From positions 981,325-1,045,324 of the forward strand of contig NZ_LMFH01000005.1 in NCBI RefSeq assembly GCF_001427225.1: a stretch of DNA of 64,000 bases, given 5' to 3'. Under the pieces are notes generated by a model. That model ran no database searches, had not been told where the DNA came from, and saw nothing but the letters and a program-made list of their open reading frames with translations. This document shows, one piece after another, positions 22,381-31,430 of this stretch (positions are counted from its first letter, which is position 1; every line of letters starts with the position of its first letter). This DNA is from Lysobacter sp. Root494 (GTDB taxonomy: Bacteria; Pseudomonadota; Gammaproteobacteria; Xanthomonadales; Xanthomonadaceae). Both the position numbers and the translations under genes were made by a program.

Positions 22381-22782
22381 TCAGCGCTTCCTGCGCACGT
22401 ACAGCACCAGCGAGTGCTCTTCGATTTCATACCCGTGCTGCGCGGCAATCTTCCGCTGCAATTCTTCGATCTCGGCACTCTCGAATTCGGTGATCTTGCC
22501 AGTATCGATATCGACCATGTGGTCGTGGTGATGGCCCCGGTCCAGCTCATACACCGACTGCCCGGCCTCGAAGTTGTGCTTGAGCACCAGTCCCGCGGCT
22601 TCGAACTGCGTGAGCACGCGATAGACCGTCGCCAGCCCGATGTCCTCGCCGTGCTCCAGCAGATGGCGGTAGATGTCTTCGGCCGTCATGTGTCGCGGCT
22701 TGGCCTGCTCGAGCAGCGACAGGATCCGCAGGCGCGGGTGGGTCACCTTGAGCCCGGCGTTGCGAAGGTCTTCGGATTCCAT
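22381..22782 (-). CDS. fur: Ferric uptake regulator Fur
   Basis: A 133-residue iron-responsive repressor. The winged-helix DNA-binding domain reads MESEDLRNAGLKVTHPRLRI...MTAEDIYRHLLEHGEDIGLA then TVYRVLTQFEAAGLVLKHNF. The metal-binding dimerisation domain has HHHDHMVDIDTGKITEFESA and ends HSLVLYVRRKR. There is no cysteine at all: the CxxC found in E. coli Fur (at the LDCG position) is replaced by DIDTG, so a Cys4 structural zinc is impossible. The ATG at 22782 is the conserved start. It is divergent from bamE, the fur-omlA arrangement known in Xanthomonas. Confidence 0.95.
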   Translation of the reverse strand: MESEDLRNAGLKVTHPRLRILSLLEQAKPRHMTAEDIYRHLLEHGEDIGLATVYRVLTQFEAAGLVLKHNFEAGQSVYELDRGHHHDHMVDIDTGKITEFESAEIEELQRKIAAQHGYEIEEHSLVLYVRRKR

Positions 22783-22973
22783 GGGGTTCCTTCTGTTCCT
22801 GATCGCTGTTGCTGATCCTGTTCCGGCGGCCTTTCGCCGACTCACCGCAAGCCGCCGACACCGTCAGAATGGCCGGAACGGTGGATGAACGCGTCCACGC
22901 CCCGGCAGCTTGATGACCACTTCAGTGTATCATCGGCCCCTGTTTCTACTGCCCGCCTGTCGCGAAGAACACG

Positions 22974-23372
22974 ATGCGCAAGCTTCTGCTGGTCCTTATC
23001 GTTGCCCTGTCCACCGCGGGCTGCGGCATCCTCTACAAGCAACCGATCTACCAGGGCAACCTGCTCGAAAAGACCAACGTCGACCAGTTGCAGGCCGGCA
23101 TGAGCAAGCAACAGGTGCTGGTGCTGCTGGGCACGCCCTCGATCGAGGACCCGTTCCACCACGAACGCTGGGACTACACCGCTAGCCAGCGCGTGGGCCG
23201 CATTGGTCGCACGGATATCAAGAATTTCACCCTCTACTTCGAAGGCGACACCCTCGCCCGCTGGGAAGGCGAATACTTCCCGGAACAGGACGAGCAGCTG
23301 GCGAAAGCCGCACCGAGGCAGTTCGGCCGCAACCTCGCGAAGGACAAGGACAAGAAGAAGCGCGGCCGTTGA
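22974..23372 (+). CDS. bamE: Outer-membrane assembly lipoprotein BamE (OmlA/SmpA)
   Basis: A 132-residue lipoprotein of the BAM complex, which inserts beta-barrel proteins into the outer membrane. MRKLLLVLIVALSTAGC is a type II signal peptide with Cys17 as the lipidated residue. The core has the BamE fold signature YQGNLLEKTNVDQLQAGMSK and QQVLVLLGTPSIEDPFHHER then WDY. A lysine-rich tail (KDKDKKKRGR) ends the protein. A strong bidirectional terminator follows. Confidence 0.95.
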   Translation: MRKLLLVLIVALSTAGCGILYKQPIYQGNLLEKTNVDQLQAGMSKQQVLVLLGTPSIEDPFHHERWDYTASQRVGRIGRTDIKNFTLYFEGDTLARWEGEYFPEQDEQLAKAAPRQFGRNLAKDKDKKKRGR

Positions 23373-23388
23373 TCCCGGCGCGTGAATG

Positions 23389-23418
23389 AAAAAAGCGGAG
23401 CCTGGCTCCGCTTTTTTT
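23389..23418 (+). terminator. Rho-independent terminator after bamE
   Basis: AAAAAAGCGGAGCC-TG-GCTCCGCTTTTTTT is a compact hairpin flanked by A and T tracts, so it works in both directions, ending bamE on the plus strand and rnfH/ratA on the minus strand. Confidence 0.9.
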
Positions 23419-23471
23419 ATGTCCATCTTTGTCCTGGCAAGTCCGGCACAGGAGCCACCGGGCTGGCACGT

Positions 23472-23744
23472 TTACTTCTTCGACAACCGCCGGCGGTCTT
23501 CCACGCGCTGCCTGCGCGCTTCCTTCGGATCCGCCAGCAGCGGGCGCAGCAGTTCGATCCGATCTCCGTCGCGCAATACCGCATCGGCGTCGACGCGCTG
23601 GCCGAACACCGCGTACGCTACCGTTTCGGGATCATCGCCCCATCCTGCGGCCACCACGGCTTCGCGTACGGTCGCACCTGCGGGTAATTCCCGCTCGATC
23701 TGCTCGAAGCGGCGAGGCCACGCGCGCAGCAGCTCGATCTTCAC
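23472..23744 (-). CDS. rnfH: RnfH family protein (UPF0125 / RatB)
   Basis: A 90-residue ubiquitin-like-fold protein of unknown exact role: [20 protein letters not shown] then [16 protein letters not shown] and [20 protein letters not shown]. The start is a GTG at 23744 that overlaps the ratA stop as GTGA, so it is translationally coupled. The ratA-rnfH(ratB) pair beside smpB is conserved in many gammaproteobacteria. Charge-rich C-terminus ([15 protein letters not shown]) is typical. Confidence 0.9.
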   Translation of the reverse strand: MKIELLRAWPRRFEQIERELPAGATVREAVVAAGWGDDPETVAYAVFGQRVDADAVLRDGDRIELLRPLLADPKEARRQRVEDRRRLSKK

Positions 23745-24187
23745 GACGCCGTGTCCATTTCTTCCGGCCGGTCGGCAATGCGCACGAAGTCGTCGACCAT
23801 GCGGTCGGCCAGGCTCTGGAAGCCCACCGCCATGGCCGGCCCGAGCAGCTTGACCGCCGGCTCGAAATCGAGCGTCAAGGTGACCTTGCACGCGGACTCG
23901 TCGAGGGCATGGAATTCCCAGCGTCCGCTCAACTTGCGAAACGGTCCATCCACCAGCTTCAGGTCGATGTGGTGCGGCGCCTTGAGTGTGTTGTGGGTGG
24001 TGAACCACGTGCGCAGCGCACCGAGGCCGAGGTCCAGGCGGGCGACCATATGCTCGTCGTCCGCCTCGAGCACCTGCGCCGAATCGCACCAGTCGAAGCG
24101 GCGCGGATACGCGGCAACATCGTTGACCAGCGCAAACATGCGCGCGGCGGAATGTTCGACCAGGGCGGAGCGGCGGATCGTGGGCAT
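23741..24187 (-). CDS. ratA: RatA / COQ10-type START-domain protein
   Basis: A 148-residue protein of the polyketide cyclase/dehydrase (START-like) superfamily: [20 protein letters not shown] then [20 protein letters not shown], and [20 protein letters not shown] near the C-terminus. Relatives are the yeast ubiquinone-binding Coq10 and E. coli RatA, reported to interfere with 70S ribosome assembly; which role holds here is open. The ATG at 24187 is favoured; an in-frame ATG at 24217 would lengthen it by ten residues. It is divergent from smpB by 58 bp and coupled to rnfH. Confidence 0.9.
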   Translation of the reverse strand: MPTIRRSALVEHSAARMFALVNDVAAYPRRFDWCDSAQVLEADDEHMVARLDLGLGALRTWFTTHNTLKAPHHIDLKLVDGPFRKLSGRWEFHALDESACKVTLTLDFEPAVKLLGPAMAVGFQSLADRMVDDFVRIADRPEEMDTAS

Positions 24188-24245
24188 CGGCGTGGGTGTG
24201 TTCCGATCGGTGCGCATCACGTCACCGGCATGGGACAATGGTGCG

Positions 24246-24770
24246 ATGGCAAAGAATTCCAGTAACAAGACCGGCAAGGATAAAGGAAAGGCAGCTGCCG
24301 GCGGCCCGGCGGTGAAGACGATTGCGCTGAACAAGCGCTCCCGCCACGAATACCACCTCGAAGAACGCTTCGAGGCCGGACTCGCCCTGCAAGGCTGGGA
24401 GCTCAAGGCCATCCGCGCTGGCCGCGCGAACATCGTCGATGCCTACGCGATGATCCGCGAGGGCGAGATGTTCCTGTACGGTTCGCAGATCACCCCGCTC
24501 ATCTCGGCATCATCGCATGTGGTTGCCGAGGACCGGCGTACACGCAAGCTCCTGCTTCACCGTCGCGAGATCGATCGCCTGATCGGCCGCGTGCAACGCG
24601 AAGGCTACACCGTCGTGTTGACCGCGCTCTACTGGAAAGGCAACAAGGTGAAGGCCGAGATCGCGCTGGCCAAGGGCAAGCAGACGCACGACAAGCGCGA
24701 AGCGAGCAAGGAACGCGACTGGGCACGCGAGAAACAGCGGGTGCTGCGCCGCCACAACAAGAACGCGTGA
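24246..24770 (+). CDS. smpB: SsrA-binding protein SmpB
   Basis: A 174-residue protein that binds tmRNA and brings it to stalled ribosomes. After a basic low-complexity N-terminus ([20 protein letters not shown]), the oligonucleotide-binding core is typical: [40 protein letters not shown] and [11 protein letters not shown]. The C-terminal tail ([20 protein letters not shown]) inserts in the mRNA channel. Its partner tmRNA gene is about 33 kb away in this window. Convergent with the histidine kinase gene (6 bp apart). Confidence 0.97.
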   Translation: MAKNSSNKTGKDKGKAAAGGPAVKTIALNKRSRHEYHLEERFEAGLALQGWELKAIRAGRANIVDAYAMIREGEMFLYGSQITPLISASSHVVAEDRRTRKLLLHRREIDRLIGRVQREGYTVVLTALYWKGNKVKAEIALAKGKQTHDKREASKERDWAREKQRVLRRHNKNA

Positions 24771-24776
24771 GCCTGC

Positions 24777-26975
24777 TCAGGTCATGAGCCGCTGTTCGGC
24801 CATGACTTCGCCGGCGGCGGGCAATGTGAAGTAGAACACCGCCCCTTCGTCCTCGCGACCTTCGGCGCGTATGCGCCCGCCGTGGCGTTCGACGATGCGC
24901 CGGACCGACGCCAGGCCAATGCCGTGGCCACTGAATTCCTCCTGCGAATGCAGGCGCTGGAATGGCCGGAAGAGCTTGCCGACATAAGCCTGCGAAAACC
25001 CCGCGCCGTTGTCGCGCACGTAGAACTCCGGTTCGCCATCGCTATGGTCCACCGCGCCGAATTCAATCAGTGCGTGTTCGCGCCCGCGCGTGAATTTCCA
25101 AGCGTTGCCGAGCAGGTTGCCCAGCAGGTTATGCAGCAGCGTGGCATCTCCTGTTACCTCCAGTCCCGGCATGATGTGGACCGCCACGCTGCGCCCCGGT
25201 TCGCCGGCGGCGAGGTCTTCGATGATTTCGGTCGCCATGCGGCTCAGGTCGACGGTTTCGCGGCGCAACTCGGCGCGTCCCAGCCTGGAGATCTGCAACA
25301 TCGCCTCGATCAGTTCGCCCATGCGCGCAGCGGCCTTGCGCACGCGGTGCAGGTAGTCGCGTCCACCTTCGTCCAGCTGTTCGCCGTAGCGCTCCAGCAA
25401 TACCCGACTGAAGCCATCGATCGAGCGCAGCGGAGCGCGGAGATCATGCGACACGCTGTAGGCGAAGGACTCAAGTTCCTGGTTGGCCTGGCTCAGCTCG
25501 CGGGTTCGCGCTGCAACGCGCGCTTCGAGCGTGCGGTTGAGGGCCTGGACGTGCGCCTGTGCACGCACGCGCTCGGTGACGTCTTCGGCCTGCACCAGTC
25601 CGGTCACGTCCTGGCCGACATTGCCGGGCACCGGCGCATAAGTAAGCTGTGCCTGGCGCGGCAGCCCGCCTTCACGACGCAGCAGGCGCGTGGCGCGGCG
25701 CACGCCATTTTCGTCGACTCTTCCATCGTCTCGTGGAAGCAGCGATTGCTCTTCGTCTTCGAAAAGCGAGTCGAACGGCTGCCCGGCCAGGGAGTCCAGG
25801 CTGCGCCCGACGATGCGTCCCAGTGCGGGATTGGCCTCGACGATGCGGCCTTCGCTATCGAGGAGCGCCTTGCCGATCGCGGAGTACTCCATGGAACTGC
25901 GGAAGCGTTGTTCGCTGCGGCGGTAGTTCTCGGTGAGCCTCATCGCAATGGCCTTCGCGCGGTCTTCCGTGCGCGCCAGCGTGAACACCATCCCATACAG
26001 AAGCAGGCTCGCGAGGAGGCCCAGCGCGAGCATGTTCTCGAAACCGCGGATGCGCGGCGCGGCGATGGCTTCCGGTGGCGAGTCGAATTCCATGCGCCAT
26101 TTGCGGCCGTAAACCTCGAGGGTGGCCTGGTGGTGAAAGACCGAGTTCTCTTCCTTGCGCCTGCTTGCGAACAACAACTGTTCGCCCGCACTCACGTCAT
26201 AGATGCGCAGGCCGACGTTGTCGTATTCCTTGCCCATCGCGAGCGTTACGTAACGCCCGATGTCGAAAGGCAGGTAGACCCAGCCCTGCAATGACTTTTC
26301 CCGCATCGATGCCGTGTGCGGATGGTCGCCACCGCGAAAGACCGGGATGTACAGCATCAACTCCTCAGGAACGGTTCCCGCCGACGGTCCGCTCAAGTGC
26401 GCCGCGCCGGATTCCAGCGCCGACTGCAGCGCGTCGCGGCTGCCAGGATCGTTCAGCAGGTCGAGTCCGATCGCGGCAACGTTCTCGGGCGTGCGCGGTT
26501 CCAGGTAAAGAACTGGCGCATATCGAGGCCGCAGGCCGTGCGGCCTGATATTCAGCTGTCCGTATCCGGATTCGCGCCACTCGATCTGCAGATCATCGAG
26601 GCTGCTACTGCTGACGTAACCGATGAAGCCGAGGCCACTCGTCGCGGGAAACCGCGGTTGCAGGTTCATGCTCTCTACGTAGTCAGCCCACTCCTGCGGC
26701 GTCGGGCGCGCCATCGAAGCAAACAGCGCGGTGCCGCCACGCGCCACCAGTTCGTAGTAGACCAGACGCTGGTAGAGGCGATCGACTATTTCGGCGCTAC
26801 GGGTACCGAACCGCACTTCCGCCGCGCGCATTTCCCGCTCACGCGCGTAATGCCATGCGACCAGCACCAGGACCAGTGCGCCCAGCAGGACCAATAATGC
26901 CAAGAGATAACCGCCCCGCGGCTGGACGCCGGAGCGATGACCTTCCGGTGTCGGGCCGGATGCAGGCTTCTCCAT
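24777..26975 (-). CDS. CHASE-PAS sensor histidine kinase
   Basis: A 732-residue membrane kinase. From the N-terminus: a transmembrane helix (about 23-43), a periplasmic CHASE-type ligand-binding domain (about 65-265, with GFIGYVSSSSLDDLQIEWRE and DPGSRDALQSALESGAAHLS), a second helix (about 315-335), a PAS domain (EYSAIGKALLDSEGRIVEAN), a coiled-coil linker (LEARVAARTRELSQANQELE), the phosphoacceptor His in YSVSHDLRAPLRSIDGFSRV (His510), and the HATPase domain with DNGAGF and GHGIGLASVRRIVERHGGRI. The phytochrome-like H-box groups it with HPK family 8/9-like kinases. No response regulator is next to it, so its partner and ligand are unknown. The in-frame TTG five codons upstream is rejected as start. 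Confidence 0.93.
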   Translation of the reverse strand: MEKPASGPTPEGHRSGVQPRGGYLLALLVLLGALVLVLVAWHYAREREMRAAEVRFGTRSAEIVDRLYQRLVYYELVARGGTALFASMARPTPQEWADYVESMNLQPRFPATSGLGFIGYVSSSSLDDLQIEWRESGYGQLNIRPHGLRPRYAPVLYLEPRTPENVAAIGLDLLNDPGSRDALQSALESGAAHLSGPSAGTVPEELMLYIPVFRGGDHPHTASMREKSLQGWVYLPFDIGRYVTLAMGKEYDNVGLRIYDVSAGEQLLFASRRKEENSVFHHQATLEVYGRKWRMEFDSPPEAIAAPRIRGFENMLALGLLASLLLYGMVFTLARTEDRAKAIAMRLTENYRRSEQRFRSSMEYSAIGKALLDSEGRIVEANPALGRIVGRSLDSLAGQPFDSLFEDEEQSLLPRDDGRVDENGVRRATRLLRREGGLPRQAQLTYAPVPGNVGQDVTGLVQAEDVTERVRAQAHVQALNRTLEARVAARTRELSQANQELESFAYSVSHDLRAPLRSIDGFSRVLLERYGEQLDEGGRDYLHRVRKAAARMGELIEAMLQISRLGRAELRRETVDLSRMATEIIEDLAAGEPGRSVAVHIMPGLEVTGDATLLHNLLGNLLGNAWKFTRGREHALIEFGAVDHSDGEPEFYVRDNGAGFSQAYVGKLFRPFQRLHSQEEFSGHGIGLASVRRIVERHGGRIRAEGREDEGAVFYFTLPAAGEVMAEQRLMT

Positions 26976-27041
26976 GGGCCAAGCATACAAGCACGTGCTG
27001 CCTACCGGTCCAGCCAGCGATCACCTTCTGAGATTACGAAG

Positions 27042-27065
27042 GCGCGCCCTTGCGGCAGGGCGCGC
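27042..27065. terminator. Strong GC hairpin after the GH3 exo-glucosidase gene
   Basis: GCGCGCCCT and AGGGCGCGC form a perfect 9-bp stem with a six-base loop, 41 bp after the GH3 stop (minus strand). Only a weak T run follows, so termination is likely but not certain. Confidence 0.6.
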
Positions 27066-27105
27066 TTCCTCTCAGTCCCTTTATCCGCAACCGGATGACG
27101 CAGCG

Positions 27106-29667
27106 TCAGTGCTTGCAGGGCAACGTGTGCTGGGCCTCGTTCAACGCACCGAGCACCACGCGCGAGATGGACAGCTGCAGTTTGCTGCTGGTTTGCAATT
27201 GCAGCACCGAATCGAGCTTGCTGGTGTCCGCCCCCACCGCGGCAAAGCACTTCAGTGGCACGCCGAGCGTGGTCCACTGCCCCGCCGGAAGGTTCACGAG
27301 CGCATCGCGGATCGGCAGCGCGGCACGACAACCTTCACCGCAGGTCACGCCGAGCGACACCTCGCCGGCCGGGACCTGTTCCGGGCGCAGCGTCATTACC
27401 AGCATCACGTCGCCATTGGTTTCGCGGCTGAGATCCTGCGGAGGCTGCGCGAGCAGCGACAGCGTCGCAGCCTGTTTGCCGGACCACGTGAGGCGGCGCG
27501 CGTCCTCCTGCGCCTGGTGATCGACCGCGCTGATCTGCAGGCTGCCATCGGGCAATGCGGCGGGCAGTGTCGCGATGTCCACCTTCTCGCCCGAGGCATT
27601 GCTGAGCTGGGCGCGCAGACCATCGGCCAACTCGCCGCGTCCGAAGAACGTGCCGGCTTCGACCTTCGACGCCTTCACCCCCGATTCCTCCGGCAGTGGC
27701 GTGAGATCGCCCTTGTCGGCATATGTGAGGCCGAAGCCGAACGCGAACAGCGGGTTGTAATCCTTTTGCCCGACATTGTTGGCGTACTGCGTGGCCGTGC
27801 GCGGCCAGCTGAAACTCAGCTTCCCCTTGAAGTCATTCTGCACGGCTCCATCGGGTTTGCGCAGCAGCACGTCGGCAACGCCGCCGCCTTCCGAACCCGG
27901 CAGCCACGCCGCAACGAACGCATCGGCTGCGTTGATCTCGCGATTCATCCACAACGGACGGCCGCTGAGGAACACTGCAACTACCGGGATAGCCTCGGCT
28001 TTCAACCGCCTGATGAGTTCCAGGTCTGCATCGTTGCCCGGCTTGTACAGCAGGTTGGGAATGTCGCCCTGGAACTCCGCGTACGGGTTTTCGCCGAACA
28101 CGACGATGGCGACGTCTGGTTTGCTCCTGTATTTGCCGTCGACCGACAGCACCGCTTCGCCGCCGGCCGTCTTCGCTTGCTGCGCGATGCCTTCATAGAT
28201 CGTGTCGGCGTTGGGGAAGTCGGCGCGCGCGGTGCCCGTGCCCTGCCAACTGAGTGTCCAGCCGCCCGCCTGCTTGCCGACATCGTTCGCGCCATCGCCC
28301 GCCACAAGGATGTGCTGCTTCGGATTCAACGGCAACAGGCCGCCCTGGTTCTTCAATAGCACCAAAGACTCGCGCACGGCCTGGCGCGCGACGGCGCGAT
28401 GTTCGGGCGCGCCGAGCAGTTCGAACTTGCCGCCCAGGACGCGTTGCGAAGGCTTGCCCGCTTCGAACAGGCCGAGCCGGAACTTCACGCGCAGGATGCG
28501 GCGTACCGCATCGTCCAGGCGAGCCGGCGTGATCGTGCCTGCCTTCACCGCCGCTAGCGTGCTTTCGTAGAAGCCCTTCCAACTGTCGGGCGCCATGGCC
28601 ATGTCGAGGCCGGCATTGATCGCGGCGGCGCAACTGATGTTTGTGCAGGTCTTCACCTGGCCGTGGCCATTCCAGTCGCCGACGACAAATCCGCCGAAGT
28701 TCATCCGCCCCTTCAACGCATCGGTGAGGTAAGCACGGTTCCCATGCATCTTCTCGCCGTTGACGCTGTTGTACGAAGCCATGACCGCCTGCGCACCCGC
28801 TGCGATCGCGGGCGGATAGCCCGCGGCGTGGATGCGCACGAGCTCGCCTTCGCTGACCCGCGTGTCGCCCTGGTCCTTGCCGTTGGTCGTGCCGCCGTCG
28901 CCAAGGAAGTGCTTGACCGAGACCATCACGTGGCGGGCATCGAGGAAGTCGGGCGCCCCCGGCTTTCCCTGCAGCCCTTCGACCATTGCGCCCGCGTAGC
29001 TCGCGACGACGTCGGGCGATTCCGAATAGCCTTCGTATGAACGCCCCCAGCGATCGTCCTGCGGCACCGCGACCGTCGGCGCGAAGGCCCACTCCATCCC
29101 GGTCGCACGCGTTTCGACAGCAGTGATCTCGCCGATACGGCGCAGCAGTTCCGGGTTGCGCGTCGCACCGAGGCCGATGTTATGCGGGAACAACGTCGCG
29201 CCGACGATGTTGCTCTGCCCATGCACGGCGTCGATGCCGAACATCACGGGGATCGCCTTGCCGCCCTTTGAGGTATCCATCGACGCTTCGTAGAACGCGT
29301 CCGCCAATGCCAGCCATTCCGCGGGCTTCGCGTTGTAGCGCCCGCCCGGATCGGAATTGCCCCCGGCGAGAACCGAACCGAGGCGGTAAATGCGCAGGTC
29401 TTCCGGCTTGATGGTTGAGATGTCGCCCTGCACGAGCTGGCCGACTTTTTCCTCGACCGTCATCGTCGCCATCAGATCGTTGATGCGGCGCTCCAGCGCG
29501 GGATCTTCCTTCAGCGGCCACGTCACTTGCGGCCACGGCGAAGCGTCTGCCGGCTTCGTCGCTTGCGAGGCGTCGGGTTTGTCGCCGCCCTTGCATGCAC
29601 TCAACGCGAGTGTCAGCGCTACCAGTACTACGCCACCGGTGTGCGCGAAGTTGCTTCCGTTCTTCAT
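27106..29667 (-). CDS. GH3 exo-1,4-beta-glucosidase-like lipoprotein
   Basis: An 853-residue glycoside hydrolase family 3 enzyme that would remove terminal beta-linked glucose or xylose from oligosaccharides. MKNGSNFAHTGGVVLVALTL leads to a lipobox (LSAC, Cys25), so it is membrane-anchored. The GH3 N-domain has FGIDAVHGQSNIVGATLFPH, VSVKHFLGDGGTTNGKDQGD and the catalytic Asp in VVGDWNGHGQ. The C-domain has SLVLLKNQGGLLPLNPKQHI and FAFGFGLTYADKG. A C-terminal beta-sandwich resembles the ExoP accessory domain. It is the last gene of the SapC-cupin-halogenase group, 60 bp after the halogenase. Confidence 0.9.
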   Translation of the reverse strand: MKNGSNFAHTGGVVLVALTLALSACKGGDKPDASQATKPADASPWPQVTWPLKEDPALERRINDLMATMTVEEKVGQLVQGDISTIKPEDLRIYRLGSVLAGGNSDPGGRYNAKPAEWLALADAFYEASMDTSKGGKAIPVMFGIDAVHGQSNIVGATLFPHNIGLGATRNPELLRRIGEITAVETRATGMEWAFAPTVAVPQDDRWGRSYEGYSESPDVVASYAGAMVEGLQGKPGAPDFLDARHVMVSVKHFLGDGGTTNGKDQGDTRVSEGELVRIHAAGYPPAIAAGAQAVMASYNSVNGEKMHGNRAYLTDALKGRMNFGGFVVGDWNGHGQVKTCTNISCAAAINAGLDMAMAPDSWKGFYESTLAAVKAGTITPARLDDAVRRILRVKFRLGLFEAGKPSQRVLGGKFELLGAPEHRAVARQAVRESLVLLKNQGGLLPLNPKQHILVAGDGANDVGKQAGGWTLSWQGTGTARADFPNADTIYEGIAQQAKTAGGEAVLSVDGKYRSKPDVAIVVFGENPYAEFQGDIPNLLYKPGNDADLELIRRLKAEAIPVVAVFLSGRPLWMNREINAADAFVAAWLPGSEGGGVADVLLRKPDGAVQNDFKGKLSFSWPRTATQYANNVGQKDYNPLFAFGFGLTYADKGDLTPLPEESGVKASKVEAGTFFGRGELADGLRAQLSNASGEKVDIATLPAALPDGSLQISAVDHQAQEDARRLTWSGKQAATLSLLAQPPQDLSRETNGDVMLVMTLRPEQVPAGEVSLGVTCGEGCRAALPIRDALVNLPAGQWTTLGVPLKCFAAVGADTSKLDSVLQLQTSSKLQLSISRVVLGALNEAQHTLPCKH

Positions 29668-29727
29668 GGTCAATCCCCGCTCTGCTTGAGGTTTGCCGCA
29701 AGTCGCGCGCTTGCGCGACCGCAACGT

Positions 29728-31248
29728 TCAGGCCTGCAATGCCGGCTGTCTCGCGCCCCACACCTCGGGTCCGGCCTTGCAATAGCGCTCGATGAAATCC
29801 TGTTGCGACGGCATCTTCGCAACCGCCTGTTCGATCGGTTGCCGGATCGATGCCAGCAGCCTGCGCATGTCGTCGTCGGACAAGGCACGCGCCAGCGGAT
29901 GATGCTGCGCAGGTTGCAGCCCCTGCCCCAGCATCACGTGCAACCACGAATCGACGCGGAACAGTTCGTTGGGTTCCTGCCATGCATGGGCGCGCTCGCG
30001 CCACGCGTCTACGCGGGCCGCGAGCGATTCGGGCAATTCCATCTCGCGGCACTGCTTCCACATGGGCTCTTCGCGCTCGTTGGCGTGGTAATGCAGGACG
30101 ATGAAGTCGCGAACGTGTTCCAGCTCGGCGCGCGTGACCTCGTTGTAGCGGTCGACCAACGAAGGCGCTATCCCGGCGAAGGGGAAAAGATGGATCAGGC
30201 TGATCACGCCGGTGATGGCCAGGTGGATGCTGGTCGACTCCAGTGGCTCGACGAAGCCGCTCGCCAGTCCAAGCGCGACCACGTTGCGATTCCACATGCG
30301 CAGCCGGCGTCCGGTGCGGAACGGAACGACACGCGGCTGGATGAGCGGCCTGCCTTCGACGTCGCGCAGCAACTTCGTGATCGCTTCGTCGTCCGACATG
30401 TGCCTGCTCGAATACACGAGTCCGTTGCCGACGCGGTGCTGCAGCGGAATCTGCCAGCGCCAGCCCGCTTCATGCCCGATCGCGCGCGTGTACGGCACCG
30501 GTGGGCCGACTGCTTCGGTCTGCAATGCCACGGCGCGATCGCAAGGCAGCCAATGGCTCCAGTCTTCGTAACCGGTCTGCAGGGTCTGCTCGATGAGCAG
30601 GCCGCGAAAGCCGGTGCAGTCGATGAACAGATCGCCGTCGACGACCTGGCCGTCTTCCAGCGTCAGCGCTTCGACGAAACCGGATCCGGGATCCTGCCTG
30701 ACGTCGCGGATCTTTCCTTCGATGCGGGTAACGCCGTGGCGCTCGGCGATGCGGCGCAGGAAGCGCGCGTACATCCCGGCGTCCAGGTGGTAGGCGTAGT
30801 TGATTTCTGGTTGTTGCAACAGAGCAAAGCGCTGTGCTCGCGCGGCCACTGACTCAAGGCAGAAATCGCCGATGTCTGACGCCATACCGCGGCGGAGACT
30901 GTCGAGCCAGAAGTGGTGGAACTCGCAGGCCATCGTCCCGTGGCCGGTGATGCCGAACGGGTGGAAGTAGCGCGCTTCCGGTCGATGCCAGTCCTCGAAC
31001 GAAATCCCGAGCTTGAAGGTGCAGGCAACTTCGCGCATGAACTCGCGCTCGTCGATCTGCACGAAGCGGTGGAAGGCGCGGATCGGCGGGATGGTGGATT
31101 CGCCCACACCGATCGTGCCGATCTGCTCGGATTCGATCAGCACGATTTCGAGCTGGTCGCGGAACTGGTGCGACAGCGCGGTCGCGGCGATCCAGCCTGC
31201 CGTACCGCCGCCGGCGATGACGACCTTGCGGATGCGGGATTCAGTCAT
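29728..31248 (-). CDS. Flavin-dependent tryptophan-halogenase family protein
   Basis: A 506-residue FADH2-dependent halogenase-family enzyme; characterised members chlorinate or brominate indole rings through an HOCl/HOBr intermediate. The FAD motif GGGTAGW is at 13-19. The catalytic lysine is present as Lys79 in TFKLGISFEDW, the same number as in PrnA. The halogenase-specific WxWxIP is at 263-268 (WRWQIP), and the Glu-Ser pair expected near the active site is at 337-338 (FVEPLESTSI). So the enzyme looks active. It sits between a cupin-8 gene and a GH3 gene in a xylan locus; no flavin reductase is adjacent. Substrate is unknown: protein, peptide or free indole are all possible. Confidence 0.92.
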   Translation of the reverse strand: MTESRIRKVVIAGGGTAGWIAATALSHQFRDQLEIVLIESEQIGTIGVGESTIPPIRAFHRFVQIDEREFMREVACTFKLGISFEDWHRPEARYFHPFGITGHGTMACEFHHFWLDSLRRGMASDIGDFCLESVAARAQRFALLQQPEINYAYHLDAGMYARFLRRIAERHGVTRIEGKIRDVRQDPGSGFVEALTLEDGQVVDGDLFIDCTGFRGLLIEQTLQTGYEDWSHWLPCDRAVALQTEAVGPPVPYTRAIGHEAGWRWQIPLQHRVGNGLVYSSRHMSDDEAITKLLRDVEGRPLIQPRVVPFRTGRRLRMWNRNVVALGLASGFVEPLESTSIHLAITGVISLIHLFPFAGIAPSLVDRYNEVTRAELEHVRDFIVLHYHANEREEPMWKQCREMELPESLAARVDAWRERAHAWQEPNELFRVDSWLHVMLGQGLQPAQHHPLARALSDDDMRRLLASIRQPIEQAVAKMPSQQDFIERYCKAGPEVWGARQPALQA

Positions 31249-31274
31249 GGGTTTCCTTTACGGGCAGGCGGGCA

Positions 31275-31430
31275 AATCCCCCGTCGTTCGCTACGCGAAC
31301 GCCTGCCCCCTTTTTTAAAGGGGGCGATGAGCCGAGCGCTTGGCTTTTCTCCCTCCTTTCAAAGAGGGCGATGAGCGGAGCGTTTGTTTTTTCCCCCTTT
31401 GCAAAAGGGGGATCAAGGGGGATTCGCTTC
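31275..31430. repeat. Cluster of three hairpin-forming intergenic repeats
   Basis: Three related units lie between the cupin-8 gene and the halogenase gene. Unit A (about 31305-31341) reads GCCCCCTTTTTTAAAGGGGG then CGATGAGCCGAGCG. Unit B (about 31351-31386) has CTCCCTCCTTTCAAAGAGGG then CGATGAGCGGAGCG. Unit C (about 31392-31425) has CCCCCTTTGCAAAAGGGGG then ATCAAGGGGGATT. Each forms an A/T-looped hairpin flanked by conserved trailer bases. They resemble short dispersed repeats found between genes in xanthomonads; I see no transposase. Confidence 0.75.
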
